Made by a program: the position numbers and the translations under genes. Below are positions 8,939 through 17,945 of a stretch of 34,005 nt of DNA, one piece after another. Every line of letters starts with the position of its first letter. Position 1 is the stretch's first letter. The stretch spans positions 1-34,005 of the forward strand of contig JAOABA010000018.1 in assembly GCA_026418625.1 (NCBI GenBank), in the 5' to 3' direction. The notes under the pieces are model-generated. The model searched no databases, had not been told where the DNA came from, and saw nothing but the letters and a program-made list of their open reading frames with translations. The DNA comes from Candidatus Kapaibacterium sp. GTDB taxonomy: Bacteria > Bacteroidota > Ignavibacteria > Kapaibacteriales > UBA2268.

Positions 8939-8979
8939 ATTCCTTATATTTATAATTTAACATTATGTTGAAAAATTAA

Positions 8980-9606
8980 ATGCCTGTATCAAAAAAAATC
9001 CATATCATTTCTATATTCTTGATATTACTATCAGGTTGCATTATTGTTAAAAAAGATAATATTCAAGATGATACCGAAGTTGTTAATGTTCAATTAAGCC
9101 CAAAACCAACAATAGAAATGTCCGATGAATATATCAGGTCAAAAAAAGGTGATATGATAGCTTTCCTTCCAAAGGATTGGTTCTTGGTAGATGTAAGCGA
9201 GAAGTCGTCCCCCGAAATTTTTGCTGTTGCAGTAAATCCTGATTATAATCTTTCCCTTGTATTTTCAAATCTAAGAATTACCGAGGCTAAAAGCTCTGTG
9301 ATAAAAAAAGAAGGACTCCTTGGATTAGCTCGATTAAGTTTTGATAAGCGAGCTCAAAAAACTGGAGGCTCCGTCAAGCAAGTTGGAAAATATAATCTCA
9401 TTAGTATTGGTCCTCAACTATTTGCAGAATACGAATTCACAACCGCTGGCTCTACTAATGTTATAAAAACAGCTGTATTTGTATCTTCAATTGATGAATA
9501 TTATGAATTCTCAATTGTTCCAATGAATATCAGAAACAATCAGCGCCCAAGTTTTAAAAAAGTAGATGAAATTTTCAATTCAGTTTTAGCAACAATTCAA
9601 TATTAA
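8980..9606 (+). CDS. Predicted lipoprotein of unknown function
   Basis: This 208-aa protein has a lipoprotein signal: basic residues 5-6, a hydrophobic core and the lipobox LSGC with Cys20. It should be lipid-anchored in the periplasm or on the outer membrane. The mature part has an Asp-rich linker and then a mixed alpha/beta region ('MIAFLPKDWFLVDVSE', 'YEFTTAGSTNVIKTAVFV') reminiscent of PsbP/Mog1-like folds. That resemblance is weak and I do not assign a family. The next gene follows 4 bp after its stop, so the two are likely coexpressed. Confidence 0.7.
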   Translation: MPVSKKIHIISIFLILLSGCIIVKKDNIQDDTEVVNVQLSPKPTIEMSDEYIRSKKGDMIAFLPKDWFLVDVSEKSSPEIFAVAVNPDYNLSLVFSNLRITEAKSSVIKKEGLLGLARLSFDKRAQKTGGSVKQVGKYNLISIGPQLFAEYEFTTAGSTNVIKTAVFVSSIDEYYEFSIVPMNIRNNQRPSFKKVDEIFNSVLATIQY

Positions 9607-9610
9607 GAAA

Positions 9611-10039
9611 ATGGAAATTTCAAATGACACAGAAAAAGTTCTTGAGTTCTTAGATTATTACAGTGGTAATACATTAAGGAAACGTTCTGATTTGGCTGTT
9701 CTGCTCGAGCTTTCCGCTTCTTATGATTTAGCTAATGAAATTAATGATTTAATTTTTGAGGGCACATTTTTCAAAAATTTAAATCAGACTATTAGAAAAG
9801 CAGCAACAGACCCATCTGCAATTGATAAAATGGAAAAAGAAATAAAAATTTCTTTCGAGAAAATGAAATCACAAATTTTTTCAATTATTCAAAATTTAGA
9901 GGATTCCGATTTAACAAAAAGATTTCAGGATTTGTATTTCTCTAACACTCAAGGTTCTTTCAGAAATATGTATGACCTTGCCTCAGATTTGGCTTTGCTC
10001 AAAGAAATTCAAAATACATTAAAGAGCAGTAAGAAATAA
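9611..10039 (+). CDS. Helical hypothetical protein
   Basis: This 142-aa cytoplasmic protein is not recognised. It is mostly helical and charged, with no signal peptide, membrane segment or metal-binding motif. The only notable stretch is a Lys/Glu-rich helix around residues 75-95 that could form a short coiled coil. It lies 4 bp after the lipoprotein gene and converges on murE, ending 4 bp before that gene's stop. Tight spacing with the lipoprotein suggests a shared transcript, though not necessarily a shared function. Confidence 0.65.
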   Translation: MEISNDTEKVLEFLDYYSGNTLRKRSDLAVLLELSASYDLANEINDLIFEGTFFKNLNQTIRKAATDPSAIDKMEKEIKISFEKMKSQIFSIIQNLEDSDLTKRFQDLYFSNTQGSFRNMYDLASDLALLKEIQNTLKSSKK

Positions 10040-10043
10040 TTTA

Positions 10044-11549
10044 TTACGCAAATTTTTCTAACACTTCAACATCATCGAAATGGATTTTCTCGGTTCCGAT
10101 TATTTGATACTTTTCATGCCCTTTCCCCGCAACTAAAATAATATCACCCTCTTTTGAAAAATTAACTGCCGCCTCAATAGCTTCCTGACGAACCGAAATC
10201 ATCCTGACTGACTTCTTGCCTTCGGGGCTAATTCCTGAATAGATTTGTTTAACAATTCTGTCGGGGTCTTCGGTTCTTGGATTATCACTTGTAATAAAAG
10301 TATAATCAGCCAATTCAGAGGAAATTTTACCCATAATAGGTCTTTTAGTTTTATCCCTGTCACCTCCACAACCAAAGACTGATAATAACCTTCCTTCACT
10401 ACCCTGATTATTAGAATGTAATATTTCCCTACAAGCTTTCAAGGCTTTTTCGAGTGCATCAGGAGTGTGAGCATAATCAACAATAGCGGTTGCTCCATTT
10501 CTTAAATTAATTGTTTGCATCCTACCGGGAGCACCACCAGCTGTTAGCAAGGAAGCAGATGCCAATTCTTCGTCAATACCCAAACAAATCGCCGTAATAA
10601 AACTCAAAGCTGTATTTTCAATATTAAATTTGCCAAGCAAAGAAGTTTTAATTTTTCTTGTTTTTTCTTTTAACAGATTAAGGTTTTTTATTTCTATGAG
10701 TTCATATTCAGAATGACTAATATCAATTTTTTCATTTAAGATTTTAATATTATCATTGTCATTTCTGCCTACAACAATGATTTTTTTTGACTTACAATCT
10801 GATAATATAAAATCAAGATATTCTGAATTATTAAATGCTATAGCTATAGAATTTTCATCAAGCATATCAAATAGCTTTTTCTTAGCTTTGGCGTATTCGT
10901 CCATTGTTAAGTGATAGTCAAGATGATCAAGAGTTAGATTAGTAAATATTCCGGCTTTGAAGCTTATTCCATCCACTCTGTGTTGATCAAGTGAATGGGA
11001 GGAAACCTCCATAAAAACATAATCTACTTTTTCGTCACGCATTCGTGAAAGAAGAGCGTTTAATTCCAATGATTCTGGCGTAGTGTGGGTTGCTGGAATT
11101 AATTCATCATTAATCAAAATTCCGGTAGTTCCTATCAAGCCAGTTTTAAATCCAGCTTTGGAAAAAATTGACTTTAAAAGATAAGTTATAGTAGTTTTTC
11201 CGTTTGTTCCAGTTACTCCAACAATATTAAGGTCTTTTCCCGGATTGTCGAACCAATTCTTCGAGAGAATTGCTAAAGCTTTTCTTGTATTTGGAACTTT
11301 GAGAATTGTCAGATTTTTTAAATTTTCAGGGACGGAATAATTTTCATCAACAATAGCAGCTATAGCACCTTTTGAAAAAGCACTTTCAAGAAATTGATGT
11401 CCGTCAAATTTTTCGCCTTTATTTGCAACAAAAAGATTTCCTTTTTCTATCTTTCTTGAGTCATACTGCAAACCGGTTATTTGTAAATCTAAATCAGCCT
11501 TATAATCATTAATATTAATATCTTTAAGAAGCTCAAGTAAATTCTTCAT
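10044..11549 (-). CDS. murE: UDP-MurNAc-L-Ala-D-Glu:meso-DAP ligase MurE
   Basis: This 501-aa Mur ligase adds the third amino acid to the peptidoglycan stem peptide in the cytoplasm, using ATP. The P-loop GVTGTNGKTT is at residues 111-120. 'HTTPESLELNALL' and 'MEVSSHSLDQHRVDG' are substrate-site regions. 'DNPR' at 422-425 is the motif that selects meso-diaminopimelate over lysine, so the cell wall should be DAP-type, as in Gram-negative bacteria. The three Mur ligase domains (substrate, central ATPase, C-terminal) are all present and length is normal. It stands alone here, outside the usual division and cell-wall (dcw) cluster. Confidence 0.96.
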   Translation of the reverse strand: MKNLLELLKDININDYKADLDLQITGLQYDSRKIEKGNLFVANKGEKFDGHQFLESAFSKGAIAAIVDENYSVPENLKNLTILKVPNTRKALAILSKNWFDNPGKDLNIVGVTGTNGKTTITYLLKSIFSKAGFKTGLIGTTGILINDELIPATHTTPESLELNALLSRMRDEKVDYVFMEVSSHSLDQHRVDGISFKAGIFTNLTLDHLDYHLTMDEYAKAKKKLFDMLDENSIAIAFNNSEYLDFILSDCKSKKIIVVGRNDNDNIKILNEKIDISHSEYELIEIKNLNLLKEKTRKIKTSLLGKFNIENTALSFITAICLGIDEELASASLLTAGGAPGRMQTINLRNGATAIVDYAHTPDALEKALKACREILHSNNQGSEGRLLSVFGCGGDRDKTKRPIMGKISSELADYTFITSDNPRTEDPDRIVKQIYSGISPEGKKSVRMISVRQEAIEAAVNFSKEGDIILVAGKGHEKYQIIGTEKIHFDDVEVLEKFA

Positions 11550-11624
11550 TTTAATAAAAATTTTGCTATTAAAATTTGCAAATTAAATAAATGTTTTGAT
11601 TGAAATGATAGTAAATTAGCCGCA

Positions 11625-13016
11625 TTAAAAATAAAGGTCTCTTTCGCCTTCCTCAATTTTTTTTAGATATTCGATGGTTTTATTTTTAATATGCTCATTA
11701 GGTATGGTTTCAAGTTCTTTTTTTATCAACTCATCACCTAACTTTTTGGTTTCTTCATCAGCATAATCAATCAAATATTCTTTGAGAGTTGTTAGAGCAT
11801 TTGGTTGACAGAATATTTTAATCAAACCGGGTTTGGCTTGATCCATAAAATCCTCACCAACCCTTCCTAATCTGTAACACGCTGTGCAGAATGATGGAAT
11901 ATAGCCTTGTTTTATAACATCTTGAATGACTTCGCCAGAGGTGCGGCAATCATTCAGGCTAAACTGACCAATTTCAGAAAAACCGCCTAAAGCTTGTTTA
12001 TAGCCACCAATATTTGTTTTTGAACCTGCACTAATCTGAGAAATTCCATAGTTGAAAAGCTCAGAGCGAAGTTCTTTTGGCTCTCTTGTTGAAAGAATCA
12101 TCCCTGTATAAGGAACAGCACAGCGAATAACGGCAACAAGTTTTTTGAAGTCATTGTCAGAAACTTGATGTGGAATATTTTGTGAAGCCGGGGCATTAAT
12201 TGCCGGCTTGATTCTTGGTATTGAAATAGTATGAGGACCAATTCCGAATTTTTCATCTAAATACTTTGAATGCTGTATTAGAGCCAATACTTCAAATTTA
12301 TAATCATATAATCCAAAAAGAGCACCAATGCCAACATCAGCCATACCATTCGATAATGCCCTATCCATTGTGAAAAGTCTCCATTCATAATCAGACTTTT
12401 TTCCCGATGGATGCATTTGATTATAAGTCTCATAATGATAAGTTTCCTGAAAAACTGTGTATGTTCCAATCTTGACATCTCTTAAAACTTTAAATTCATT
12501 ATCAGTTAAAGGAGCAATTTCAATATTTATTCGTCTGATGGAACTTCCTTTTGAATCTTTGACACTATAAACAGAATCAATTGCAGAAATTAAATAATCT
12601 AAACCAGTTTGTTTGTGGTTTTCACCCATCAGCATCAAAATTCTTTTATGACCCTGTTCAAGAATTGCTTTGGTTTCTTCTTTAATCTCTTCTAAAGATA
12701 GGGTTCTTCGCTCTATTGCTTTATTATCAGCTCTGAAACCACAATAAAGGCAGTTATTGGAACAATAATTGGATATATATAATGGAGCAAAAAGGACTAA
12801 TCGATTACCGTAGATTTCTTCTTTTATGAAAAGAGCAGTTGAAAATAATTTATTCAGATTTTCACTATCATCAATATTTAATAGAACTGCAACTTCCTCG
12901 AGTTCCAGACCTTTGAGTTCTCGTGCTTTTGACAGAACATCATCAACCCTTTTGCTATCGACTTTTTCTTTCTTGTCAATAAGTTGATGTAAGTAATTTT
13001 CATCAATAAAGAACAT
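11625..13016 (-). CDS. hydG: [FeFe]-hydrogenase maturase HydG (radical SAM tyrosine lyase)
   Basis: This 463-aa radical SAM enzyme belongs to the HydG/ThiH group. The SAM-binding [4Fe-4S] motif CX3CX2C is at Cys85-Cys89-Cys92. The C-terminal motif CX2CX22C is exact at Cys377, Cys380 and Cys403. It binds the second, auxiliary cluster that marks HydG and is absent from ThiH. HydG cleaves tyrosine to make the CO and cyanide ligands of the hydrogenase H-cluster, delivered as an Fe(CO)2CN synthon. No hydE, hydF or hydrogenase gene lies in the window, so it is separated from its partners. It is transcribed divergently from the OmpA-like gene. Confidence 0.92.
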   Translation of the reverse strand: MFFIDENYLHQLIDKKEKVDSKRVDDVLSKARELKGLELEEVAVLLNIDDSENLNKLFSTALFIKEEIYGNRLVLFAPLYISNYCSNNCLYCGFRADNKAIERRTLSLEEIKEETKAILEQGHKRILMLMGENHKQTGLDYLISAIDSVYSVKDSKGSSIRRINIEIAPLTDNEFKVLRDVKIGTYTVFQETYHYETYNQMHPSGKKSDYEWRLFTMDRALSNGMADVGIGALFGLYDYKFEVLALIQHSKYLDEKFGIGPHTISIPRIKPAINAPASQNIPHQVSDNDFKKLVAVIRCAVPYTGMILSTREPKELRSELFNYGISQISAGSKTNIGGYKQALGGFSEIGQFSLNDCRTSGEVIQDVIKQGYIPSFCTACYRLGRVGEDFMDQAKPGLIKIFCQPNALTTLKEYLIDYADEETKKLGDELIKKELETIPNEHIKNKTIEYLKKIEEGERDLYF

Positions 13017-13091
13017 ATCAAACCAATTCTAAAATTCGATTTCTATGACGCTAATTATCTATTTTTATTAGCAAAATAGTTTTCTTTACAC

Positions 13092-13099
13092 TATATTTG
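13092..13099 (+). promoter_or_regulatory. Candidate -7 element (TAnnTTTG) for the OmpA-like gene
   Basis: TATATTTG matches the Bacteroidota -7 consensus and lies 27 bp before the AAAAGGAAAT ribosome-binding region of the next gene. No good -33 TTTG is seen at the usual distance. The position in a 120-bp divergent spacer makes it more credible than its AT content alone would. Confidence 0.35.
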
Positions 13100-13125
13100 T
13101 AGCTTATTGTTTTTTATTTATTTTC

Positions 13126-13135
13126 AAAAGGAAAT
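13126..13135 (+). promoter_or_regulatory. Shine-Dalgarno sequence in front of an ATT start
   Basis: AAAAGGAAAT holds AGGA at 13129-13132, followed by two adjacent in-frame ATT codons at 13139 and 13142. Right after them comes a basic, then hydrophobic signal sequence. No ATG, GTG or TTG in this frame lies between the upstream stop codon (13100) and residue ~130. The site therefore decides the start. Confidence 0.55.
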
Positions 13136-13141
13136 AATATT

Positions 13142-15262
13142 ATTTTAAAAAAACATAAAATAGCTAATAGTTTTTTTATAACTTTTTTTCTTTTTACATC
13201 ATTATTATATTCTCAGGAGGATTCTTTATCTGATAGACAGGTTCTGGGAATTTTCTATAATTACAATCTAAACAGCCATAAAGTTGATTTTAGAAGTCTT
13301 CCCGAAGTTCCTAATTGTTGTCCTCAGTTTAATGAAGGAAGTGGAACAGGCTATGCCATTGGTTTATTATATGAATTACCACTACCATTTTCTACCGGTA
13401 TTGGTCTTCGTGTTTCTTATTCATTAATTGGTGGGAAATTATCATCCACCGAAAATACACTTATTAAAGTTGATACAACTATAATTCAAGGAGTTTTTGA
13501 GCATACTATTGATGCAAAAATAAATGTTTTGAATATTAATCCTTATTTAGTATTTAAACCTTTCAATTTTATTAACTTAATGTTTGGTGGTTACGCTGGT
13601 TATTTAATTCAAAAGGATTATGAGCAGAAAGAAACGATAATCGAACCAATGGATAGAGGGGTATTTGTTGATACAGATAGAAGAACCCGAAATGAATCTT
13701 CAGGTGAAATAAAACAAACTAATAGTGTCAATGCCGGAATTAACTTCGGTGCTAATCTAAATCTCCCTTTAAATAAACAAAAAAGCCTGATAATTTCTCC
13801 TGAAATATTTTACTATATGGGTCTTTCGGAACTTGTCAAAGATAGAATCTGGAAAATCAATAATTTGAGCTTTGGTCTTGCTCTGAAATACTCACCGTTA
13901 CCAAGCAAACCAAAACCACCAGAAGATATTTTCAGAAGAATCAAAAAATCTATTTTCGACACAGTAATAGTAATAAAAGAAGATATTGACAATTCATTTA
14001 TTAAAATCGGAAAAGAAATCATTACCGAATCGAAGGAAAGAACTGATAAAAATCTTGTTACAATTACAGAAATTACAAATCGAACTGATACATTATTTAA
14101 AAAATCGAAACCGATAGCAAATATTGAATTAAACACTCCCCTGATTTACGCCGGGACAAGGTTTGTTACTCAGGCTTTTCCATTACTTCCAATTGTCTTT
14201 TTCAAGGAAAATTCAGACGAAATTGAATCTTACTACAATCTATCAAGCAATCCGCAAAATTTTTCAGAACAAAACCTTGAAATTTCTTCCTTGAATTTTC
14301 ATTGGAACATAATAAATATTATCGGTTCAAGGATGAAAGATAATCCATTTGCAACTATTAGAATTTCAGGTTTTGCAGACTCGACCACTGAAAAAGCAGA
14401 TTGCAATTTGGCAAGAAAAAGAGCCGAAAAGATAAAAAACATATTGACAGACATTTGGAAAATTGAGGACAGAAGGATAAATATCAACGTAAAAGATTTA
14501 AATTGTTCACCAAATGAACCCACGCAATCCAGAAATGACAGCGGTTTTGCCGAAAATCGAAGAGTAGAAATCAGCTCTGATGATAACAGTATTTTAGCAC
14601 CTATAACACGAAAAAGGTATTTGGAAAAAACTGACCTTGAACCAAAAGCCTTAGAATTCAATACAAGTAAATCAACCAATGTTGGCATAAAATCTTGGCA
14701 ATTGATTGCAAAGCAGAATGAAAAGATTATTTTCACCAAATCCGGCAATGGTTCTCCCCCATTTATAATCAGTGAAAATACCAACAATCTTTTAAACAAA
14801 GGCTTGATTTCAAATTATCCTCTTAATATTGAATTTTCGCTGACAGATAATGATAATCAAACAGAGACTTTTGCAACCAGACTCCCCGTTCGTATTGATA
14901 CATCAGATATTGAGATTCAACGACTATCGCTCATTTTATTTGGGATAGCAAGCGATAGAGTCCCTGAACATTCAAGAAAAAATCTGACTGAATTCATTAA
15001 AGAAAATTACAAAAGCGGTGAGGTTAAAATATTTGGTTTTACCGATATTCTTGGAAATCCAATTTCAAATAAAACCCTTGCAGAATCACGTTCCGAAAAC
15101 GTTGCAAGAGTTATAAGAGAAATAGCTCCGAGTCTGAAAATTTCCGAAAAAGTTGGATTTGCCTCAGATAAATTTCCTCCGGGAGTCTCCTCTTATTCAA
15201 CTCCACCAGAAAGATTTTTATCAAGGACAGTCTATATAGAATTTTTCAAGAAATGGAAATAG
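13142..15262 (+). CDS. Outer-membrane protein with beta-barrel region and OmpA-like domains, probable ATT start
   Basis: The frame is open from the stop at 13100. From 13142 it encodes a signal peptide (KKHK, then a hydrophobic run, 'FTSLLYSQ') and about 706 residues. Residues ~20-260 look like an outer-membrane beta-barrel, with alternating strands such as 'GTGYAIGLLYELPL' and 'STGIGLRVSYSLIGG'. Residues ~355-480 form an OmpA-like peptidoglycan-binding domain ('ATIRISGFADSTTEKADCN', 'ARKRAEKIKN', 'ENRRVEI'). Residues ~590-700 are a second, more diverged OmpA-like domain ('VKIFGFTDILGN', 'AESRSENVARVI'). It probably links outer membrane to peptidoglycan. Starting at the first conventional codon (TTG, 13529) would delete the signal peptide and much of the barrel. 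ATT at 13139 is the alternative start. Confidence 0.75.
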   Translation: MLKKHKIANSFFITFFLFTSLLYSQEDSLSDRQVLGIFYNYNLNSHKVDFRSLPEVPNCCPQFNEGSGTGYAIGLLYELPLPFSTGIGLRVSYSLIGGKLSSTENTLIKVDTTIIQGVFEHTIDAKINVLNINPYLVFKPFNFINLMFGGYAGYLIQKDYEQKETIIEPMDRGVFVDTDRRTRNESSGEIKQTNSVNAGINFGANLNLPLNKQKSLIISPEIFYYMGLSELVKDRIWKINNLSFGLALKYSPLPSKPKPPEDIFRRIKKSIFDTVIVIKEDIDNSFIKIGKEIITESKERTDKNLVTITEITNRTDTLFKKSKPIANIELNTPLIYAGTRFVTQAFPLLPIVFFKENSDEIESYYNLSSNPQNFSEQNLEISSLNFHWNIINIIGSRMKDNPFATIRISGFADSTTEKADCNLARKRAEKIKNILTDIWKIEDRRININVKDLNCSPNEPTQSRNDSGFAENRRVEISSDDNSILAPITRKRYLEKTDLEPKALEFNTSKSTNVGIKSWQLIAKQNEKIIFTKSGNGSPPFIISENTNNLLNKGLISNYPLNIEFSLTDNDNQTETFATRLPVRIDTSDIEIQRLSLILFGIASDRVPEHSRKNLTEFIKENYKSGEVKIFGFTDILGNPISNKTLAESRSENVARVIREIAPSLKISEKVGFASDKFPPGVSSYSTPPERFLSRTVYIEFFKKWK

Positions 15263-15530
15263 TGCATAATTAAGATAAAATTAAAAGAAAATACACTCTT
15301 ATTTACTTTTAACTATCTAATCGAATAAATCTTTCTGATCCAAAAAGTATTATAAGAGAAACTATAAATTTTATACCTTTAGCCTTTTCATTGATTACCG
15401 ATTAATATAATTTGAAAACATTTTAATACAAAAGTAAATCTTGTTTAAATAAATTGAGTTATTATAGGATGTGATAATTTGTAATTGATTAATTTTATAA
15501 GTCTATTTTAAAAAATGAAAGGTAATTCAT

Positions 15531-17945
15531 ATGAGCTTGATGTCAAAGTTGTCATTATTTACATTTATTTTAATTATTTCAATCAATTTTTATAGCTGTT
15601 CTCTAAAGGATTTATTAGGTCCAGACAAAGATAATAAGTTTGAAATGGGAGAGCCAGTTCAACTTACATCTCAAACTATAACGAAATCCGGGGGTAAAAT
15701 TACGATTACAGACACTGTATCTAAGTTGCAAGGAATGGAAATTAATATCCAACAAAATTCTTATCCTGTGTCAAAAACATTCAATGTGTCATACGCAGAA
15801 ATAAAAAATCATAACTTTGGTAACGATTTCAACCCAATAACTCCTGTGATTATAATTGATAACGGTGGAGGATATTCAGACGAAATTATGACAGTTAAAA
15901 TACCTATACAAAAAGCATCGAATGAATTTGCAATGGCATTTTACTATAATGATGCAAACGGAACGCTCGAAGGTATTCCTATTATTGCAGATGCAAATGA
16001 TTACATAATTGTCGGAACCAGACATTTTTCAAATAATGTAATAAAAAATAATGTCAAGTCAATAACCGAAAAGAAATCTTCACCGCAAGGACTGGATGAT
16101 GCATCAAAAATTATAGTTACAAAGATAATTAAAGATGAACTGCTCGGGGATTTTAATTCTGGTTTTGAACCCGGGAAAAATGATTGGGAGGTACCCAATT
16201 ACGGTAGTTATATTGCTCCGGGAGGTTTCTGCACTGGTGCCTCATTGACTTCTATGTGGTATTATTATATGTTTCCAAATGAAAAGCTATATGGAAAATA
16301 TGAATCAATTCCGGGTAGTGTTTGGGAGGATAATAAAGTGGGTTTAAGGTTCTCTTCGGAAGTATGGTGCGACTTAAACTGGACACAAAGAGGAAAATTC
16401 TTTGATTTTATGAAAAACTTAGCTACGACATTAGGAGTAAAGAATGACAGTCTTCAATATTTCTCTTTTGCTTATTCTATGAAATTAAGCAAGCAACCAC
16501 AACTAATTGAAATTTTTCGTCCGGGTGGCGGACATGCAATGGTAATTTATAGATGTAATAATGGTGAACTTTTTGTAGCTGACCCAAATTATCCGGCTAA
16601 TACAGATGGACAAGGAGGTAAACTAATCAGAAAAATCAAGCTGTCAAACCCAAAGTTCAATCCTTACGAAAGCAAGCAGAGTGCTGACGATATTCCCACT
16701 CTATATCCGGATATTTTCTATACAGCAAAAACCTCATTGATTGAATGGGAAAAGCTGCAAACTCGCTGGAACGAAGCATATAATAATAAACAGCCATCAA
16801 AATTTCCAGATTTTAAACTCTTTTTCGTTGAAGGAAATGAAAAAATTGAAATAACTGACCGGTTAAATACTGACGCTGACTCCATTTTACTCTATACTGA
16901 ATGCAAAGATTGCCAATCAAATGGATTAACTGGTTTGATTATTTATGATGAGAACGGAAAAAGTGTAGATCTTAAAAATTATTGGGTGAAACTAAATCCA
17001 GGTCGTAATAGGTTAGGTTTTGCTATTTATGGGAAACCTACCAGTAATTGCAATAATCAACCTTACAATACTGGAAAATGGAAATGGTTAGATTTCAGAT
17101 GGATAGAAATATATAAGCAAACTATTGAAATCAAAACAGATGACAAAGATGGTGCCCCGATTTTCAAAATGGGTGAGGCAAATAAGGAATATAAATTTAT
17201 AGCTGACGGAAAAGGTAGTTTTCCAAAAAATGTAAAATTTGTATGGTTCTTTGGTGAAACAGATGATAGCGTTACAGTTGTTAATGACAGCACCATAAAA
17301 TATTCTTATAAGAAAACTGGCAGTTTTGTTGTTACTTGCAAAGTGTATGATAACAACAATAATAAGCAGGTAGCTGAAGCCCGTGTTCCAGTTTCAATAG
17401 GTGGTTTCACGAGATTAACTATTGGAATAGCAGACTGGACCATCGGTAGCGGCGATCCGGGTGGACCTATGGTTCTTAAAAGTGGAACAAGAACAAACTA
17501 TCTCTATTTTATGAATGCTATTAGTGCTATTTCTCCTGTTTGCGAAGGTTTACGATGGGATAAAAATAAATTTTCTGCTACTATCAATTGTTCCGATAAT
17601 TATTCATATTATACTCTTTATAACGTTGGTTCGGTTCAAGGAGAATTGTCTGCTGATGGAAAAACATTGCTGACTGCTACCTTTCAAATAACTGTTAAAA
17701 TAAAACTGGAAGGAAGCAATGAGGAAATTATTTCCCAGATAAAAAGCATAACAGTAAAAAATGTTCCCCTCGCTGTCAATTATGACCATGCAATTCTTGG
17801 AACATTCGGAAATTGTATTATAGGAAAAAATGCAGCGAAATATGTAACCAGTGTTTCAGTAACAACTCCTTCAAGTGAGTCAAGCAATCTTGATTATATT
17901 GATTGGGAAACAGGACAACCAGAGTTGATGATCTTATTTAAATAA
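15531..17945 (+). CDS. Large lipoprotein with papain-like Cys/His region and PKD-like domain
   Basis: This 804-aa protein has a lipobox (FYSC, Cys23) after a hydrophobic signal, so it is membrane-anchored outside the cytoplasm. AAAGG at 15518-15522 is a fair ribosome-binding site for the ATG. Residues ~225-360 resemble a papain-like/C39-type cysteine peptidase: 'GGFCTGASLTSMWYYY' carries the candidate nucleophile Cys234, 'PGGGHAMVIYR' the candidate His335, and 'FVADPNYP' the Asp351 position. Residues ~540-630 are PKD-like ('VKFVWFFGE', 'YSYKKTGSFVVTCKVYD'). The N-terminal ~200 and C-terminal ~170 residues are beta-rich and unassigned. It may cleave or bind proteins on the cell surface. Activity is inferred from three motifs only. 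It is the last clear gene before the tRNA fragment. Confidence 0.72.
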   Translation: MSLMSKLSLFTFILIISINFYSCSLKDLLGPDKDNKFEMGEPVQLTSQTITKSGGKITITDTVSKLQGMEINIQQNSYPVSKTFNVSYAEIKNHNFGNDFNPITPVIIIDNGGGYSDEIMTVKIPIQKASNEFAMAFYYNDANGTLEGIPIIADANDYIIVGTRHFSNNVIKNNVKSITEKKSSPQGLDDASKIIVTKIIKDELLGDFNSGFEPGKNDWEVPNYGSYIAPGGFCTGASLTSMWYYYMFPNEKLYGKYESIPGSVWEDNKVGLRFSSEVWCDLNWTQRGKFFDFMKNLATTLGVKNDSLQYFSFAYSMKLSKQPQLIEIFRPGGGHAMVIYRCNNGELFVADPNYPANTDGQGGKLIRKIKLSNPKFNPYESKQSADDIPTLYPDIFYTAKTSLIEWEKLQTRWNEAYNNKQPSKFPDFKLFFVEGNEKIEITDRLNTDADSILLYTECKDCQSNGLTGLIIYDENGKSVDLKNYWVKLNPGRNRLGFAIYGKPTSNCNNQPYNTGKWKWLDFRWIEIYKQTIEIKTDDKDGAPIFKMGEANKEYKFIADGKGSFPKNVKFVWFFGETDDSVTVVNDSTIKYSYKKTGSFVVTCKVYDNNNNKQVAEARVPVSIGGFTRLTIGIADWTIGSGDPGGPMVLKSGTRTNYLYFMNAISAISPVCEGLRWDKNKFSATINCSDNYSYYTLYNVGSVQGELSADGKTLLTATFQITVKIKLEGSNEEIISQIKSITVKNVPLAVNYDHAILGTFGNCIIGKNAAKYVTSVSVTTPSSESSNLDYIDWETGQPELMILFK

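Noticed and set aside
11625-13016. ThiH (thiamine biosynthesis) instead of HydG
   Set aside because: ThiH lacks the C-terminal CX2CX22C motif, which is exact here (Cys377, Cys380, Cys403).
13529-13531. TTG as start of the OmpA-like protein
   Set aside because: It would remove the signal peptide and several barrel strands that are clearly encoded in the same open frame upstream.
14299-14799. A 166-codon open frame on the minus strand inside the OmpA-like gene
   Set aside because: It is antisense to a clearly coding region with OmpA motifs, is rich in Ile/Leu/Phe as expected of antisense of AT-rich coding DNA, and shows no domain.
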